From an uncultured Methanobrevibacter sp. (lineage in GTDB: Archaea; Methanobacteriota; Methanobacteria; Methanobacteriales; Methanobacteriaceae), in contig CACZPT010000046.1 of assembly GCA_902783085.1 (NCBI GenBank), positions 1 through 15,255 of the forward strand: a stretch of DNA of 15,255 nt, given 5' to 3'. Below are positions 1-7,612 of this stretch, piece after piece (within the stretch, counting starts at the first letter, position 1; every line of letters starts with the position of its first letter). The notes under the pieces were generated by a model. It was not told the DNA's origin and searched no databases. It saw only the letters and a list, made by a program, of their open reading frames with translations. Both the position numbers and the translations under genes were made by a program.

Positions 1-82
1 AAAACTAAAAGAAGCCCAAATAGGCAATATTAAAAATTTAAGCACAAATTACTAACAAAAGCACTAAGAACTTGACAGTCCC

Positions 83-106
83 AAAAAAAGATATCGAAAA
101 ATAAAA
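83..106 (-). terminator. T-rich terminator candidate after speB
   Basis: Read on the minus strand, the bases just past the agmatinase stop contain two T-rich tracts, including a run of seven T at 83-89. Archaeal RNA polymerase commonly stops at such tracts without a hairpin. I see no convincing stem here. The remaining bases, 1-82, show no gene. Confidence 0.4.
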
Positions 107-979
107 TTAATCTATTAAAGATAAAAAATCATAAATGATTTTAGCAGCATTAACAGCCGTAGTATCTCCTAATCTATCACTAGCCGTTTCAACAACATCC
201 ATCCCAACGACATTTTTACAAGCTAATGACCTAATTAAATCTTCAATTTCTGAAGTAAATAATCCACCAGGAGTTGGATTTCCAACATCAGGAGCTATAG
301 CTGGATCAACAACATCCATATCGATAGATAAATATATTGGTGTATCAATATTAGTTAAATAATATTCTATAGCATCCATATGGCGATGAGCATCCTTATT
401 TTTAAAAGTTTTAATATTATAAGTCGATTTTACAAATTCTTCCTCATCTTTCGAAGATGATCTAATACCAATCTGAACCAAATCAACACCAAATTCATGA
501 ATTCTTCGCATTACTGTAGCATGAGAGTATTTTTCACCAACAAAATCAAAAGCCAAGTCTCTGTGAGCATCAAGATGAACAACAGTTAATTTATCATATA
601 TTTCACTCAATACTTTAACAACACCAATTGATGCGGAGTGTTCTCCACCAATAACAATTGGTTTTATATTTAAATCAACTAATTCACGAATAGTGTCTTC
701 AACAATATTACATGTAGCTTCACAATTTCCGGGAATTACATTAACATCCCCAAAATCATAAAATACCACATTCAAATCAGTATCAAAAATAGTATTATAT
801 TTTTCAAATCCAAATGATGCTTCACGAACAACAATTGGACCTAAACGTGCTCCAGAATGATACGAAGTAGTACTATCAAATGGAACACCAATTATGCCAA
901 ATGAATCTTTCTTTATATTCTTAAAATCAGTTTCTGTTGAAAATGCAAATTTCCACGGTTCGTAAGTATTCAATAGCAT
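107..979 (-). CDS. speB: Agmatinase (ureohydrolase family)
   Basis: Hydrolyses agmatine to putrescine and urea in the cytoplasm, the second step of polyamine synthesis from arginine. The 290-residue length is normal for the arginase/agmatinase family. The binuclear Mn site is visible: H114 in a GGEHS motif (usually GGDHS), D137/H139/D141 in DAHRD, and D220/D222 in SIDMDVVDP, followed by the family's NPTPGG segment. The start fits the family N-terminus (MLLNTYEPWKFAF). No Shine-Dalgarno site is visible before it, so it may be translated from a very short leader or coupled to aIF5A, whose stop lies 32 bases upstream. The arginine decarboxylase that supplies agmatine lies nearby on the other strand, which supports agmatinase over arginase or formiminoglutamase. 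Substrate assignment remains inference from context and motifs. Confidence 0.93.
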   Translation of the reverse strand: MLLNTYEPWKFAFSTETDFKNIKKDSFGIIGVPFDSTTSYHSGARLGPIVVREASFGFEKYNTIFDTDLNVVFYDFGDVNVIPGNCEATCNIVEDTIRELVDLNIKPIVIGGEHSASIGVVKVLSEIYDKLTVVHLDAHRDLAFDFVGEKYSHATVMRRIHEFGVDLVQIGIRSSSKDEEEFVKSTYNIKTFKNKDAHRHMDAIEYYLTNIDTPIYLSIDMDVVDPAIAPDVGNPTPGGLFTSEIEDLIRSLACKNVVGMDVVETASDRLGDTTAVNAAKIIYDFLSLID

Positions 980-990
980 AATATATCTAT

Positions 991-1024
991 AAAAAAAAGT
1001 TATTAGAGAACTTATTTAGTTCTC
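991..1024 (-). terminator. Hairpin plus T8 between aIF5A and speB
   Basis: On the minus strand a 6-bp perfect stem (GAGAAC/GTTCTC, arms 1019-1024 and 1006-1011) spans the aIF5A stop codon. It is followed after seven bases by eight T (991-998). This resembles an intrinsic terminator for aIF5A, yet it lies only 12 bases before the agmatinase start. It would therefore separate or attenuate the two genes. Confidence 0.5.
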
Positions 1025-1401
1025 ATAATTTTCATATTACCTAAAGCTACGATATAATCTACTTCAATACCTTCAGTAATTTCATCTTTTAATTCATCAG
1101 GCATTGGTAAATCTAAGGTTTCGTAATTTTCCATATCCATTAATTGAACATTATTGCCTTGAATAGATAAAACTTGACCTACTCTTTTATCAATAATAGG
1201 AATATCTACTTTAGTATCTACAGGTTTTACAATACTTCTTTTTTGATTATCAAAAATACCAACAGCTTCTAATCTTGCTTTTGCAGCTCCGTGTTTACCT
1301 GGTGATGAAGTAGTTAAACTAGTAATTTTAGATGCTTCCCCACCTAATACAATATATTTTCCAACTTTTAATGTTTTAATCTCTACAACTTTTGTTGACA
1401 T
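1012..1401 (-). CDS. eif5A: Translation factor aIF5A (hypusine-containing)
   Basis: Archaeal homologue of eIF5A and bacterial EF-P. It binds the ribosome and eases peptide-bond formation at difficult sequences. The 129-residue length is typical: an N-terminal SH3-like domain (about 1-68) and a C-terminal OB fold. The hypusination loop reads SSPGKHGAAKAR, with K36 the lysine expected to become deoxyhypusine or hypusine. A clear GGAGG site sits before the ATG. The gene lies directly upstream of agmatinase on the same strand and close to arginine decarboxylase, so it sits among genes that make the polyamine pool used for its own modification. The deoxyhypusine synthase is not in this window. Identification is secure. 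Confidence 0.97.
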   Translation of the reverse strand: MSTKVVEIKTLKVGKYIVLGGEASKITSLTTSSPGKHGAAKARLEAVGIFDNQKRSIVKPVDTKVDIPIIDKRVGQVLSIQGNNVQLMDMENYETLDLPMPDELKDEITEGIEVDYIVALGNMKIMRTK

Positions 1402-1452
1402 TAATTTTCCTCCATAAAAATCCTAATTTATAATCTATAATAAGAATTATTT

Positions 1453-1471
1453 TAGATTAATAATAAATCTA
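1453..1471. terminator. Weak inverted repeat between the membrane gene and aIF5A
   Basis: A 6-bp stem (TAGATT/AATCTA) with a 7-base loop lies between the minus-strand 111-residue membrane gene and aIF5A. It may be a weak terminator for the former or an element of the aIF5A promoter. Read on the minus strand, a TATA-like TTTATATAAAA sits just upstream (near 1479-1490). The function is uncertain. Confidence 0.25.
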
Positions 1472-1497
1472 TTTCCTATTTTATATAAACTATTCGA

Positions 1498-1833
1498 TTA
1501 TGCCCCCAATATTAATGCCACTGATAAAAGAATTAACATTAAGAAAATCCAAAATATAAGAAAAATCTTTTTAATATCAGATTCACCTTTAATAATGTAT
1601 TTTTCATCCTTTTTATCACTAGATTGTTTTCTATTATTTTTATAATATTCATCATTTCTTAAATAAAAATAAAATAATTTAGATAATCTATAAAAAATTA
1701 TAATTAAAATAACTAAAATAACATAACGAATAGTGATATTAGTAAAAATTTTAATTAAAGAAGATGTTAAAAGCATCAACATCCCAAAAAAACAAATTGT
1801 AATTAACAAAGATAAATATTTATTTACAATCAT
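1498..1833 (-). CDS. Small three-helix membrane protein, unknown function
   Basis: I do not recognise this 111-residue protein. Three hydrophobic segments (about 7-28, 36-58 and 89-110) are predicted by eye. Helices two and three are separated by a charged loop rich in K, D, N and Y (about 59-86). A strong GGGAGG ribosome-binding site 8 bases before the ATG shows it is a real gene. It is divergent from arginine decarboxylase and stands 97 bases upstream of aIF5A on the same strand, so it may be cotranscribed with aIF5A. Nothing in the sequence indicates a transported substrate or an enzymatic motif. A role linked to polyamines would be only a guess from position. Confidence 0.75.
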   Translation of the reverse strand: MIVNKYLSLLITICFFGMLMLLTSSLIKIFTNITIRYVILVILIIIFYRLSKLFYFYLRNDEYYKNNRKQSSDKKDEKYIIKGESDIKKIFLIFWIFLMLILLSVALILGA

Positions 1834-1867
1834 ATAATAACCTCCCGCATCATCATAAAATCATTTA

Positions 1868-1912
1868 CTTATATTATATATTAAATAAAAACCATATTAT
1901 AAAATTAGTGAT
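1868..1912 (+). promoter_or_regulatory. pdaD promoter region and start-deciding RBS
   Basis: A TATA-like stretch (about 1870-1888) lies 30-45 bases before the pdaD ATG. The GTGAT at 1908-1912 matches the archaeal anti-Shine-Dalgarno sequence and stands 4 bases before the ATG at 1917. The GTG at 1908 is thus best read as part of the ribosome-binding site and not as a start codon. Confidence 0.45.
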
Positions 1913-1916
1913 AAAA

Positions 1917-2363
1917 ATGAAAATATCTATAGTATCTGGAAAAGATGAAGGACCTACAAAATTAAATGCATTTGATAATGCTTTAGCTGATGCTGGAATA
2001 GGAGATGTTAATCTAATTAAAGTTTCAAGCATGTTATCCGGAAATACTCAGATAACTGAGTTAAAACCATTAAAACCAGGTACTATGGTTAACTGTGTTT
2101 TATCAACAATAACTTCTGATAATCCTGGAGATAATATAATAGCAGCAATTGCAGTTGCAATTGGTGACGAATTAGGTTGTGTTGTTGAAAAAACTGGAAT
2201 TAACAAAGAAAAACAGGACATAATAGATGAAGTTATATACATGGTAAAATATATGATGAAAAAACGTAATGTTGAGATTAAAAATTTAGTAGTAAAAGAA
2301 TCCTCAACCACTGTTGAAAATATTGCATCAGTTGTTTCTTGTGTAGTTTATTTAGAAGAGTGA
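1917..2363 (+). CDS. pdaD: Pyruvoyl-dependent arginine decarboxylase
   Basis: Decarboxylates arginine to agmatine using a covalently bound pyruvoyl group. The proenzyme cleaves itself between two serines, and the second becomes the pyruvoyl residue. The pair is visible as S37-S38 in KVSSMLSG, giving a short beta and a longer alpha chain of about 110 residues. The N-terminal ISIVSGKDEGPTKLNAFDNAL and the GDNIIAAIAVAIGDE segment are characteristic of the PdaD family. I chose the ATG at 1917 (148 residues) over the in-frame GTG at 1908 because that GTG lies in a GTGAT ribosome-binding site. Its stop is 4 bases before the next gene, so the two form an operon. The product feeds the agmatinase encoded divergently nearby. 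Confidence 0.93.
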   Translation: MKISIVSGKDEGPTKLNAFDNALADAGIGDVNLIKVSSMLSGNTQITELKPLKPGTMVNCVLSTITSDNPGDNIIAAIAVAIGDELGCVVEKTGINKEKQDIIDEVIYMVKYMMKKRNVEIKNLVVKESSTTVENIASVVSCVVYLEE

Positions 2364-2367
2364 AAAA

Positions 2368-4206
2368 ATGGATGCTAAAGATAAAAAAATAGCTACTGAT
2401 TTAGCTTATGAAATAATAAAAGAAGTGAGTAGAGCAATAAGGCCACATGTTGGAAAACCCGAATCCGGTGAAAAAGTAAAAATTGGTGCTGATGGAACTC
2501 CAACATCCTACATAGACATTATAGCTGAAGATAAAGTAATAAATATTTTAAAAAATGCCCCAGTACTATCCTATATTGTTAGTGAAGAAGTTGGAGAATT
2601 AAAACTTGGAAAAGGAACAAAAAAAAGCATTATATTAACTCAAGAATTAAGACGTGATGATTTACCTGAAGAAGAAGTACCAAAATTCATATTTTTAGTT
2701 GATCCTATTGATGGTACTAGCAATGCAATTAAAGAAATCCCCGCTTATGGTATTTCAATAGCTGTTGCAAATGTTCCTGAAGATAGATTAGCAACATTAG
2801 ATGATGTTGAACTAGGATTTATCAGTAATTTTGGAAATGGAAACTTTTTTGAAGCAGAAAAAGGAAAAGGTTGTTGGTTAAATAATGAGAAAGTGCATCC
2901 AAGTAATGTTATTAATATAAGCAACATGACACTTGGAGGATTTACAAAAAGTGGAACTTCTTCCGCATCCAAATTAGTAGATAATGCAAGAAGAATGAGA
3001 GTACTGGGTTCTGTTGTTTTAGAACTATCTTATGTAGCAAGTGGAAGATATGATGCATTTTTAGATTTAAGAGGCAGCAGGATAATTGATATTGCAGCTT
3101 CAAAATTAATAATAGAAGAAGCCGGTGCAATAATTACTAATAAACATGGTGAAAAATTAAACAATAAACTAAGCATACATGAAAAAACCATTGTTGTAGC
3201 AGCCAATAATAAAATACTACACAAACAGTTAATTAATACCCTAAATGATAATCAGACAGATATTATAGGTAAAGTTGGAATTGTTAGCAGAATTGACCAA
3301 AATAAACCAATACTTTTCGCAGCCAAAATTATCGAATACTTTTTAACAAACGGTGTTGAAGTCGTTATTGAAAAAAGATTATCAAGTAAATTAGAAGAAT
3401 TAAGAAACTCCCCAAATATTGATAAGATTATTAAAAGAATTATTAAAAAGTCCCCAGAACTTAAAAAAGATTTTGAAACCATAGACTTGAATATCGATTA
3501 TAAAAAACTTTCAAAAAATATCAATGAATTTAATTGTGATATGGCTGTTGTTTTAGGTGGGGATGGAACTTTGCTTAGAGCTCAAGCAAAAATGAATGAA
3601 GAAACACCAATATTTGGTATAAATATGGGTACAGTAGGATTTTTAACAGAAATAGAAGTTAAAGATACTTTTGACGCTTTAAATGATGTATTAAAAGGAA
3701 ATTATTATAAAGAAAAAAGAACAAAACTTGTAGTTTCACATGAAAATCACCATTATACTGCTATGAATGAAGTAGTTATAATGACCGATAAACCTGCAAA
3801 AATGCTGCATTTTGAAATACAGGTTGATGGTGAGATTGTAGAAGAAGTAAGGGCTGATGGACTTATAGTTTCAACACCAAGTGGATCTACAGCTTATGCA
3901 ATGTCTGCTGGAGGACCAATTGTTGATCCTAAAGTTGGCGGATTTATAATTATCCCAATTTGTCCATATAAACTTGGAGCAAGACCATTTATTGTATCAG
4001 ACAACAGTGAAATAACAGTCAAATTACTTAAAAAAGGTAAAACTGCAGTGTTTGTAATGGACGGGCAAATTAATGAAGAAGCAGAGTATCAGGAAGAAAT
4101 TAAATTTAAAAAATCCGATAAAAATGTTTATTTCATAAGAACAAGCACCAAATACTTCTATGAAAAAGTAAAAGATAAATTGAGCGAAGGCGGAATAAAT
4201 AATTAA
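2368..4206 (+). CDS. nadK: Bifunctional NADP phosphatase/NAD kinase
   Basis: A fusion of two enzymes with opposite reactions. Residues about 1-285 form an inositol-monophosphatase-like domain: E74 in VSEE, metal site DPIDGT at 112-117, and D241 in the IDIAASKLIIEEAGA segment (where W-D is more usual). Residues about 300-612 form an ATP-NAD kinase: GGDGT at 397-401, NMGTVGFLTE at 419-428, NE at 467-468, and STPSGSTAYAMSAGGP starting at 502. This domain order and roughly 600-residue length match the Methanocaldococcus jannaschii enzyme with NADP phosphatase and NAD kinase activity (established knowledge). The phosphatase domain contains an extra stretch (about 79-104) between SEE and DPIDGT. 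Spacing of 4 bases to pdaD and 13 to the next gene indicates cotranscription. Fructose-bisphosphatase or inositol phosphatase side activity is possible. Confidence 0.92.
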   Translation: MDAKDKKIATDLAYEIIKEVSRAIRPHVGKPESGEKVKIGADGTPTSYIDIIAEDKVINILKNAPVLSYIVSEEVGELKLGKGTKKSIILTQELRRDDLPEEEVPKFIFLVDPIDGTSNAIKEIPAYGISIAVANVPEDRLATLDDVELGFISNFGNGNFFEAEKGKGCWLNNEKVHPSNVINISNMTLGGFTKSGTSSASKLVDNARRMRVLGSVVLELSYVASGRYDAFLDLRGSRIIDIAASKLIIEEAGAIITNKHGEKLNNKLSIHEKTIVVAANNKILHKQLINTLNDNQTDIIGKVGIVSRIDQNKPILFAAKIIEYFLTNGVEVVIEKRLSSKLEELRNSPNIDKIIKRIIKKSPELKKDFETIDLNIDYKKLSKNINEFNCDMAVVLGGDGTLLRAQAKMNEETPIFGINMGTVGFLTEIEVKDTFDALNDVLKGNYYKEKRTKLVVSHENHHYTAMNEVVIMTDKPAKMLHFEIQVDGEIVEEVRADGLIVSTPSGSTAYAMSAGGPIVDPKVGGFIIIPICPYKLGARPFIVSDNSEITVKLLKKGKTAVFVMDGQINEEAEYQEEIKFKKSDKNVYFIRTSTKYFYEKVKDKLSEGGINN

Positions 4207-4219
4207 TACTGGTGCTATA

Positions 4220-5620
4220 ATGGACATATTAGTTATTGATTTAACTCATGGCGGAGTTAAAATTGCTATAAGTTATGCTAAAAAAGAAAAAACAGTTTAT
4301 GCCTTTGATATTTACAATACCTTAAATGATATTGATAAAAAAATGCTTGATGCATATAATGTAAAAATTATCGAATTGAGTTATTTGAAAAACTTAAAGG
4401 GTGAATTAAAAGTTATCTACCCAATACATTTACCTTTAACATTAGATGAAATTAAAAATGAAAATCCAAATTTAGAATATACATTTAAAACACATCATGA
4501 AGCTATTAAAGAACTTTTAGATGAATGGGAAAAAGATATTTTAAAAATTGAAGTGACTGGCGTTAAAGGTAAAACAAGTTCTGTTTTCATGTTAAAAGAA
4601 ATATTAATTGATAGTAACCCATTAATCTTATCCAGTTTAGGTGCTTTATTATATGAAAATAAAAAAGAGATTATTTTACAGAAAAATATTTCAATAACAC
4701 CGGCAAATATTAAAGAAAGCATTGACTTAGCCTATAGAGTAGCTAACCCAATTTGTGGCGGAGAAAAAAAAGATAGAATATACAACTGTGCTATTTTTGA
4801 AAGTTCTCTAGGAGCTACTGGAATTGGAGATGTTGGACTTTTAACAAATATTGTTGAAAATTATCCGATTGCTAAAAATAGATTAACTGCCAGTTATGCT
4901 AAAAAACAAATATTTAACTGTAATACTGTCAATTGTCAAAAAGAATGCTTTGATGAATACTATTCCAATATTAAACATGATAAAATAAATTTATTTAGTG
5001 TTAATGATGAAAACGCTAATTTATACACAACAAATATTGATTATTCCTTTGATAAAAGCATGATTGATATTGAATACAAAAATATCAAAACAATCGATGA
5101 TAAGCTACTTTCAGGAAAAATACAGATCGAAACATTTGCATTAGGACCCCACCATGTATCAAATGTATTGGGTGTAGTTTTAACTTGTTTAACTTCAAAC
5201 ATTCCCGAAAATCAAATAAAAAACGGCTTAAAAAATTATAATGGTATTCCTGGAAGAACAAATAAAAGAAATATTGATGGCATTACCGTGATTGAAGAAA
5301 TTAATCCGGGAATCAATACTAAAGCAATTGAAGAATCAATAAATATGATTTCAAAATTTGATGATTATTATATCTCCATTGGTGGCGATTATGGTATTAC
5401 TTGTGAAGAAATAGACGAAGATAAAGTTGCGGAATTAATAAATAAGCTAAATCATGAAATAATATTAACTGGAGAAGTTGGTAAGAATATTTCAACTAAG
5501 GTCAATGTTCCTATGAAGTATATACCTGATTATGGGGAAGTATACAATTTATCAATAAAAAATCAGAAAAATCTACTTTTTATATATCGTTCAGATTATC
5601 GTAATATAACAAAACGATAA
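4220..5620 (+). CDS. cfbE: Mur-ligase family protein, probable coenzyme F430 synthetase
   Basis: Probably the ATP-dependent ligase-type enzyme that closes the carbocyclic ring in the last step of coenzyme F430 synthesis, F430 being the nickel tetrapyrrole of methyl-coenzyme M reductase. Mur-type features are visible: an ATP loop GVKGKTS at 114-120, the GPHHVSNVLG motif at 309-318 (equivalent to the Mur substrate-domain His/Asn motif), and PGRTNKR at 344-350 where Mur ligases have PGR. The N-terminal 110 residues (starting MDILVIDLTHGG) are not like bacterial MurC-F but fit my recollection of CfbE. Three cysteines cluster at 234, 239 and 243. The GGTG site at 4211-4214 supports the ATG. HemC lying downstream favours a tetrapyrrole role. 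The alternative is a pseudomurein peptide ligase, also Mur-like in Methanobacteriales. Confidence 0.75.
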   Translation: MDILVIDLTHGGVKIAISYAKKEKTVYAFDIYNTLNDIDKKMLDAYNVKIIELSYLKNLKGELKVIYPIHLPLTLDEIKNENPNLEYTFKTHHEAIKELLDEWEKDILKIEVTGVKGKTSSVFMLKEILIDSNPLILSSLGALLYENKKEIILQKNISITPANIKESIDLAYRVANPICGGEKKDRIYNCAIFESSLGATGIGDVGLLTNIVENYPIAKNRLTASYAKKQIFNCNTVNCQKECFDEYYSNIKHDKINLFSVNDENANLYTTNIDYSFDKSMIDIEYKNIKTIDDKLLSGKIQIETFALGPHHVSNVLGVVLTCLTSNIPENQIKNGLKNYNGIPGRTNKRNIDGITVIEEINPGINTKAIEESINMISKFDDYYISIGGDYGITCEEIDEDKVAELINKLNHEIILTGEVGKNISTKVNVPMKYIPDYGEVYNLSIKNQKNLLFIYRSDYRNITKR

Positions 5621-5627
5621 CACCATA

Positions 5628-5652
5628 ATGTAATATAAATATTACATGTAAT
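5628..5652. promoter_or_regulatory. Nested palindromes upstream of hemC
   Basis: Two 9-base arms ATGTAATAT/ATATTACAT separated by AA (5628-5647) overlap a perfect 12-base palindrome ATTACATGTAAT (5641-5652). The result is three alternating ATGTAAT half-sites. No T-run follows on the plus strand, so an operator is more likely than a terminator. Position between cfbE and hemC allows either role. Confidence 0.5.
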
Positions 5653-5694
5653 TGAAACATTTAATTATAATTAAAAATAAATAAGAATAGTGTA

Positions 5695-5731
5695 ATTTTA
5701 TAATAATTTATAAGTTAAAACTTATATAAAA
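5695..5731 (+). promoter_or_regulatory. hemC promoter candidate with inverted repeat
   Basis: TATA-like TTTATAAT (about 5696-5703) would start transcription near 5725-5730, before the GGAGA site at 5748-5752. A 7-bp inverted repeat TATAAGT/ACTTATA (5709-5715 and 5720-5726, loop TAAA) lies between the box and that start. It could be an operator or part of a second TATA box (ACTTATATAAA). Confidence 0.35.
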
Positions 5732-5759
5732 AATCAATTAATACATTGGAGATAAAATA

Positions 5760-6629
5760 TTGATTGTTGGAACAAGAGGTAGTCAATTAGCACTTGTGCA
5801 AACAAAGCAAGTTTGCAAAGATTTATCAAAAATAACTGATGAAGAAATTGATTTAGAAATTATTAAAACAAAAGGAGATAAAATAACTAATTCTCAACTA
5901 TACAATATGGATTCAAAAGGTCTTTTTACAAAAGAACTCGATATTGCATTATTAGAAGAGAAAGTTGATTTTACAGTACATAGTTTTAAAGATTTACCTA
6001 CCGAATTAGACGAAGATTTAGAAATCGTTGCTGTTCCAAAACGCGAATCTCCACGTGAAGTATTAATATCTGATAAAACCTGGCAAGATTTAGGTCATGG
6101 ATGTAAACTTGGAACCAGCAGTCTTAGAAGAGAAGCTTTTTGTAATCATTATAATAAAGGTTTTGAACTTAAACCCATTAGGGGAAATATAGAAACTAGA
6201 ATCAATAAGGTTTTAAAAAGCGATTTAGATGCAACCATAATGGCTGAAGCAGGACTTAAAAGATTAGGTTTGACTGAAAATATAAAAACAATATTTCCAG
6301 TTGACTACATCACACCCCCAGCGGGACAAGGCGCATTAGCTATTATAACTAGAAAAGATTCTGATAAAAAAGAAATAATTTCTAAATTAAATGATTATGT
6401 ATCAATGCAAGAAGTATTTGCAGAAAAAAAAGTGTTGGAAGAATTAGGTGTCGGTTGTCAATGGCCAATCGGTTCTATAGCACAAATGAAAGATAATCAA
6501 TTTAATATATATTCAATATTACTAACCAAACAAGGAGAAATCCTTAATGAACAAAAACAAATAGGTTCTATCAAAGATGCTGTTGAACTTGGTAAAAAGA
6601 TAGGACGAATATTTGAGGATTATATTTAA
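5760..6629 (+). CDS. hemC: Hydroxymethylbilane synthase (porphobilinogen deaminase)
   Basis: Condenses four porphobilinogen molecules into the linear tetrapyrrole hydroxymethylbilane, precursor of sirohydrochlorin, cobamides and F430. Hallmarks: N-terminal VGTRGSQLALVQT, catalytic D78 in HSFKDLP, SSLRRE at 120-125, MAEAGLKRLG, PPAGQGALAI, and C233 in GVGCQWPIG, which anchors the dipyrromethane cofactor. At 289 residues it is slightly shorter than bacterial enzymes, as is usual in archaea. The start is a TTG at 5760, seven bases after a GGAGA site; the GTRGS motif begins three codons later, so no other start fits. It heads a tight operon with the next two genes (15 bases to the oxidoreductase). 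The probable cfbE upstream ties the locus to F430. Confidence 0.95.
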   Translation: MIVGTRGSQLALVQTKQVCKDLSKITDEEIDLEIIKTKGDKITNSQLYNMDSKGLFTKELDIALLEEKVDFTVHSFKDLPTELDEDLEIVAVPKRESPREVLISDKTWQDLGHGCKLGTSSLRREAFCNHYNKGFELKPIRGNIETRINKVLKSDLDATIMAEAGLKRLGLTENIKTIFPVDYITPPAGQGALAIITRKDSDKKEIISKLNDYVSMQEVFAEKKVLEELGVGCQWPIGSIAQMKDNQFNIYSILLTKQGEILNEQKQIGSIKDAVELGKKIGRIFEDYI

Positions 6630-6644
6630 CTGGAGGAATTAAAA

Positions 6645-7604
6645 TTGAAAACTGTTAATGTAGGAGTTATTGGAGTAGGGGCAATGGGTGAAAACCATGT
6701 TCGTGTATACCACAAGATGGAAGAAGCTAATTTACTGTCCGTTTCTGATGTAAGTGAAAGAGCACTAAAAAAAATTGAAAAAAAATACGGTGCAAAAGGT
6801 TATACTGATTACAACGAATTACTCAAAAATCCCGACATTGAAGTAGTTAGTGTTTGTGTTCCAACTACATACCACCACTCTGTTGTAATGGAAGCAATAA
6901 AAAATAAAAAACATGTTTTAGTTGAAAAACCAATTGCATTCACATTAAAAGAAGCAAAAGAAATGATTGAAGCCGCAAAAGAAGCCGGAGTTATATTGGC
7001 AACTGGACATGTTGAAAGATTTAATCCTGCTGTTCAAAAAGCTAAAGAACTTATTGATGATGGAGTTATCGGAGATATTGTATCCGCATTTGCAAAAAGA
7101 GTAGGTCCACTCCCACCAAGAATAAAAGATGTTGGTGTTGCAATAGATTTAGCTATTCACGATTTAGATATTATGAATTACTTATTTGAAGAGGAAATTA
7201 CACAAGTTTATGGTACTATGAATAGTATTTTAGATGATTGTGAATTTGAAGACCATGCTGAGATTATGGTAAGTTTTGATAATGAATCAACTGGAATTAT
7301 TGAAGTTAACTGGTTAACACCATATAAAAGAAGAGAACTCGAACTTACAGGTACTGATGGAATTATCTCTGTAGATTATATTAAACAGAGCATTGATGTT
7401 TATGGAAAATTTGCACAAGATATTGAAATTAAACATGAAGAACCTTTAAAAAGTGAATTAAACTCATTTTTAAATGCTGTTGTTAATAATGAAGATCCGG
7501 AAATTACTGGTGAAGATGGGCTTAAAGCCCTTGAAATGGTAATAGCAGCAAATAAATCATCTAAAGAACACAGACCTATTAGTTTAGATGAACTTGGAGA
7601 ATAG
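6645..7604 (+). CDS. Gfo/Idh/MocA-family NAD(P)-dependent sugar oxidoreductase
   Basis: Cytoplasmic Rossmann-fold dehydrogenase of 319 residues. Visible are the dinucleotide loop GVGAMGENH at 10-18, the EKP motif at 94-96 with catalytic K95, GHVERFNPAV at 121-130, and the D168/H172/D173 segment DLAIHDLD that completes the active site. The GHxERFNP signature and N-terminus resemble the UDP-N-acetylglucosamine 3-dehydrogenase subgroup of methanogens, which makes amino sugars for surface glycans, but I cannot confirm the substrate. The start is a TTG preceded by a strong GGAGG site. The stop codon TAG at 7602-7604 abuts the ribosome-binding site of gfcR. Position between hemC and gfcR gives no clear substrate clue. 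Confidence 0.88.
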   Translation: MKTVNVGVIGVGAMGENHVRVYHKMEEANLLSVSDVSERALKKIEKKYGAKGYTDYNELLKNPDIEVVSVCVPTTYHHSVVMEAIKNKKHVLVEKPIAFTLKEAKEMIEAAKEAGVILATGHVERFNPAVQKAKELIDDGVIGDIVSAFAKRVGPLPPRIKDVGVAIDLAIHDLDIMNYLFEEEITQVYGTMNSILDDCEFEDHAEIMVSFDNESTGIIEVNWLTPYKRRELELTGTDGIISVDYIKQSIDVYGKFAQDIEIKHEEPLKSELNSFLNAVVNNEDPEITGEDGLKALEMVIAANKSSKEHRPISLDELGE

Positions 7605-7612
7605 TGGTATTT

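Noticed and set aside
1908..1916. GTG start adding three residues to PdaD
   Set aside because: GTGAT here fits a ribosome-binding site for the ATG at 1917, and the family begins at MKISIVSG.
2745..3482. Several minus-strand frames inside the NAD kinase fusion gene
   Set aside because: Shadow frames of a strongly supported gene, without ribosome-binding sites.
7604..7612. GTG start for GfcR overlapping the previous stop
   Set aside because: GTGGT serves better as the ribosome-binding site for the ATG at 7613, which matches the family N-terminus.
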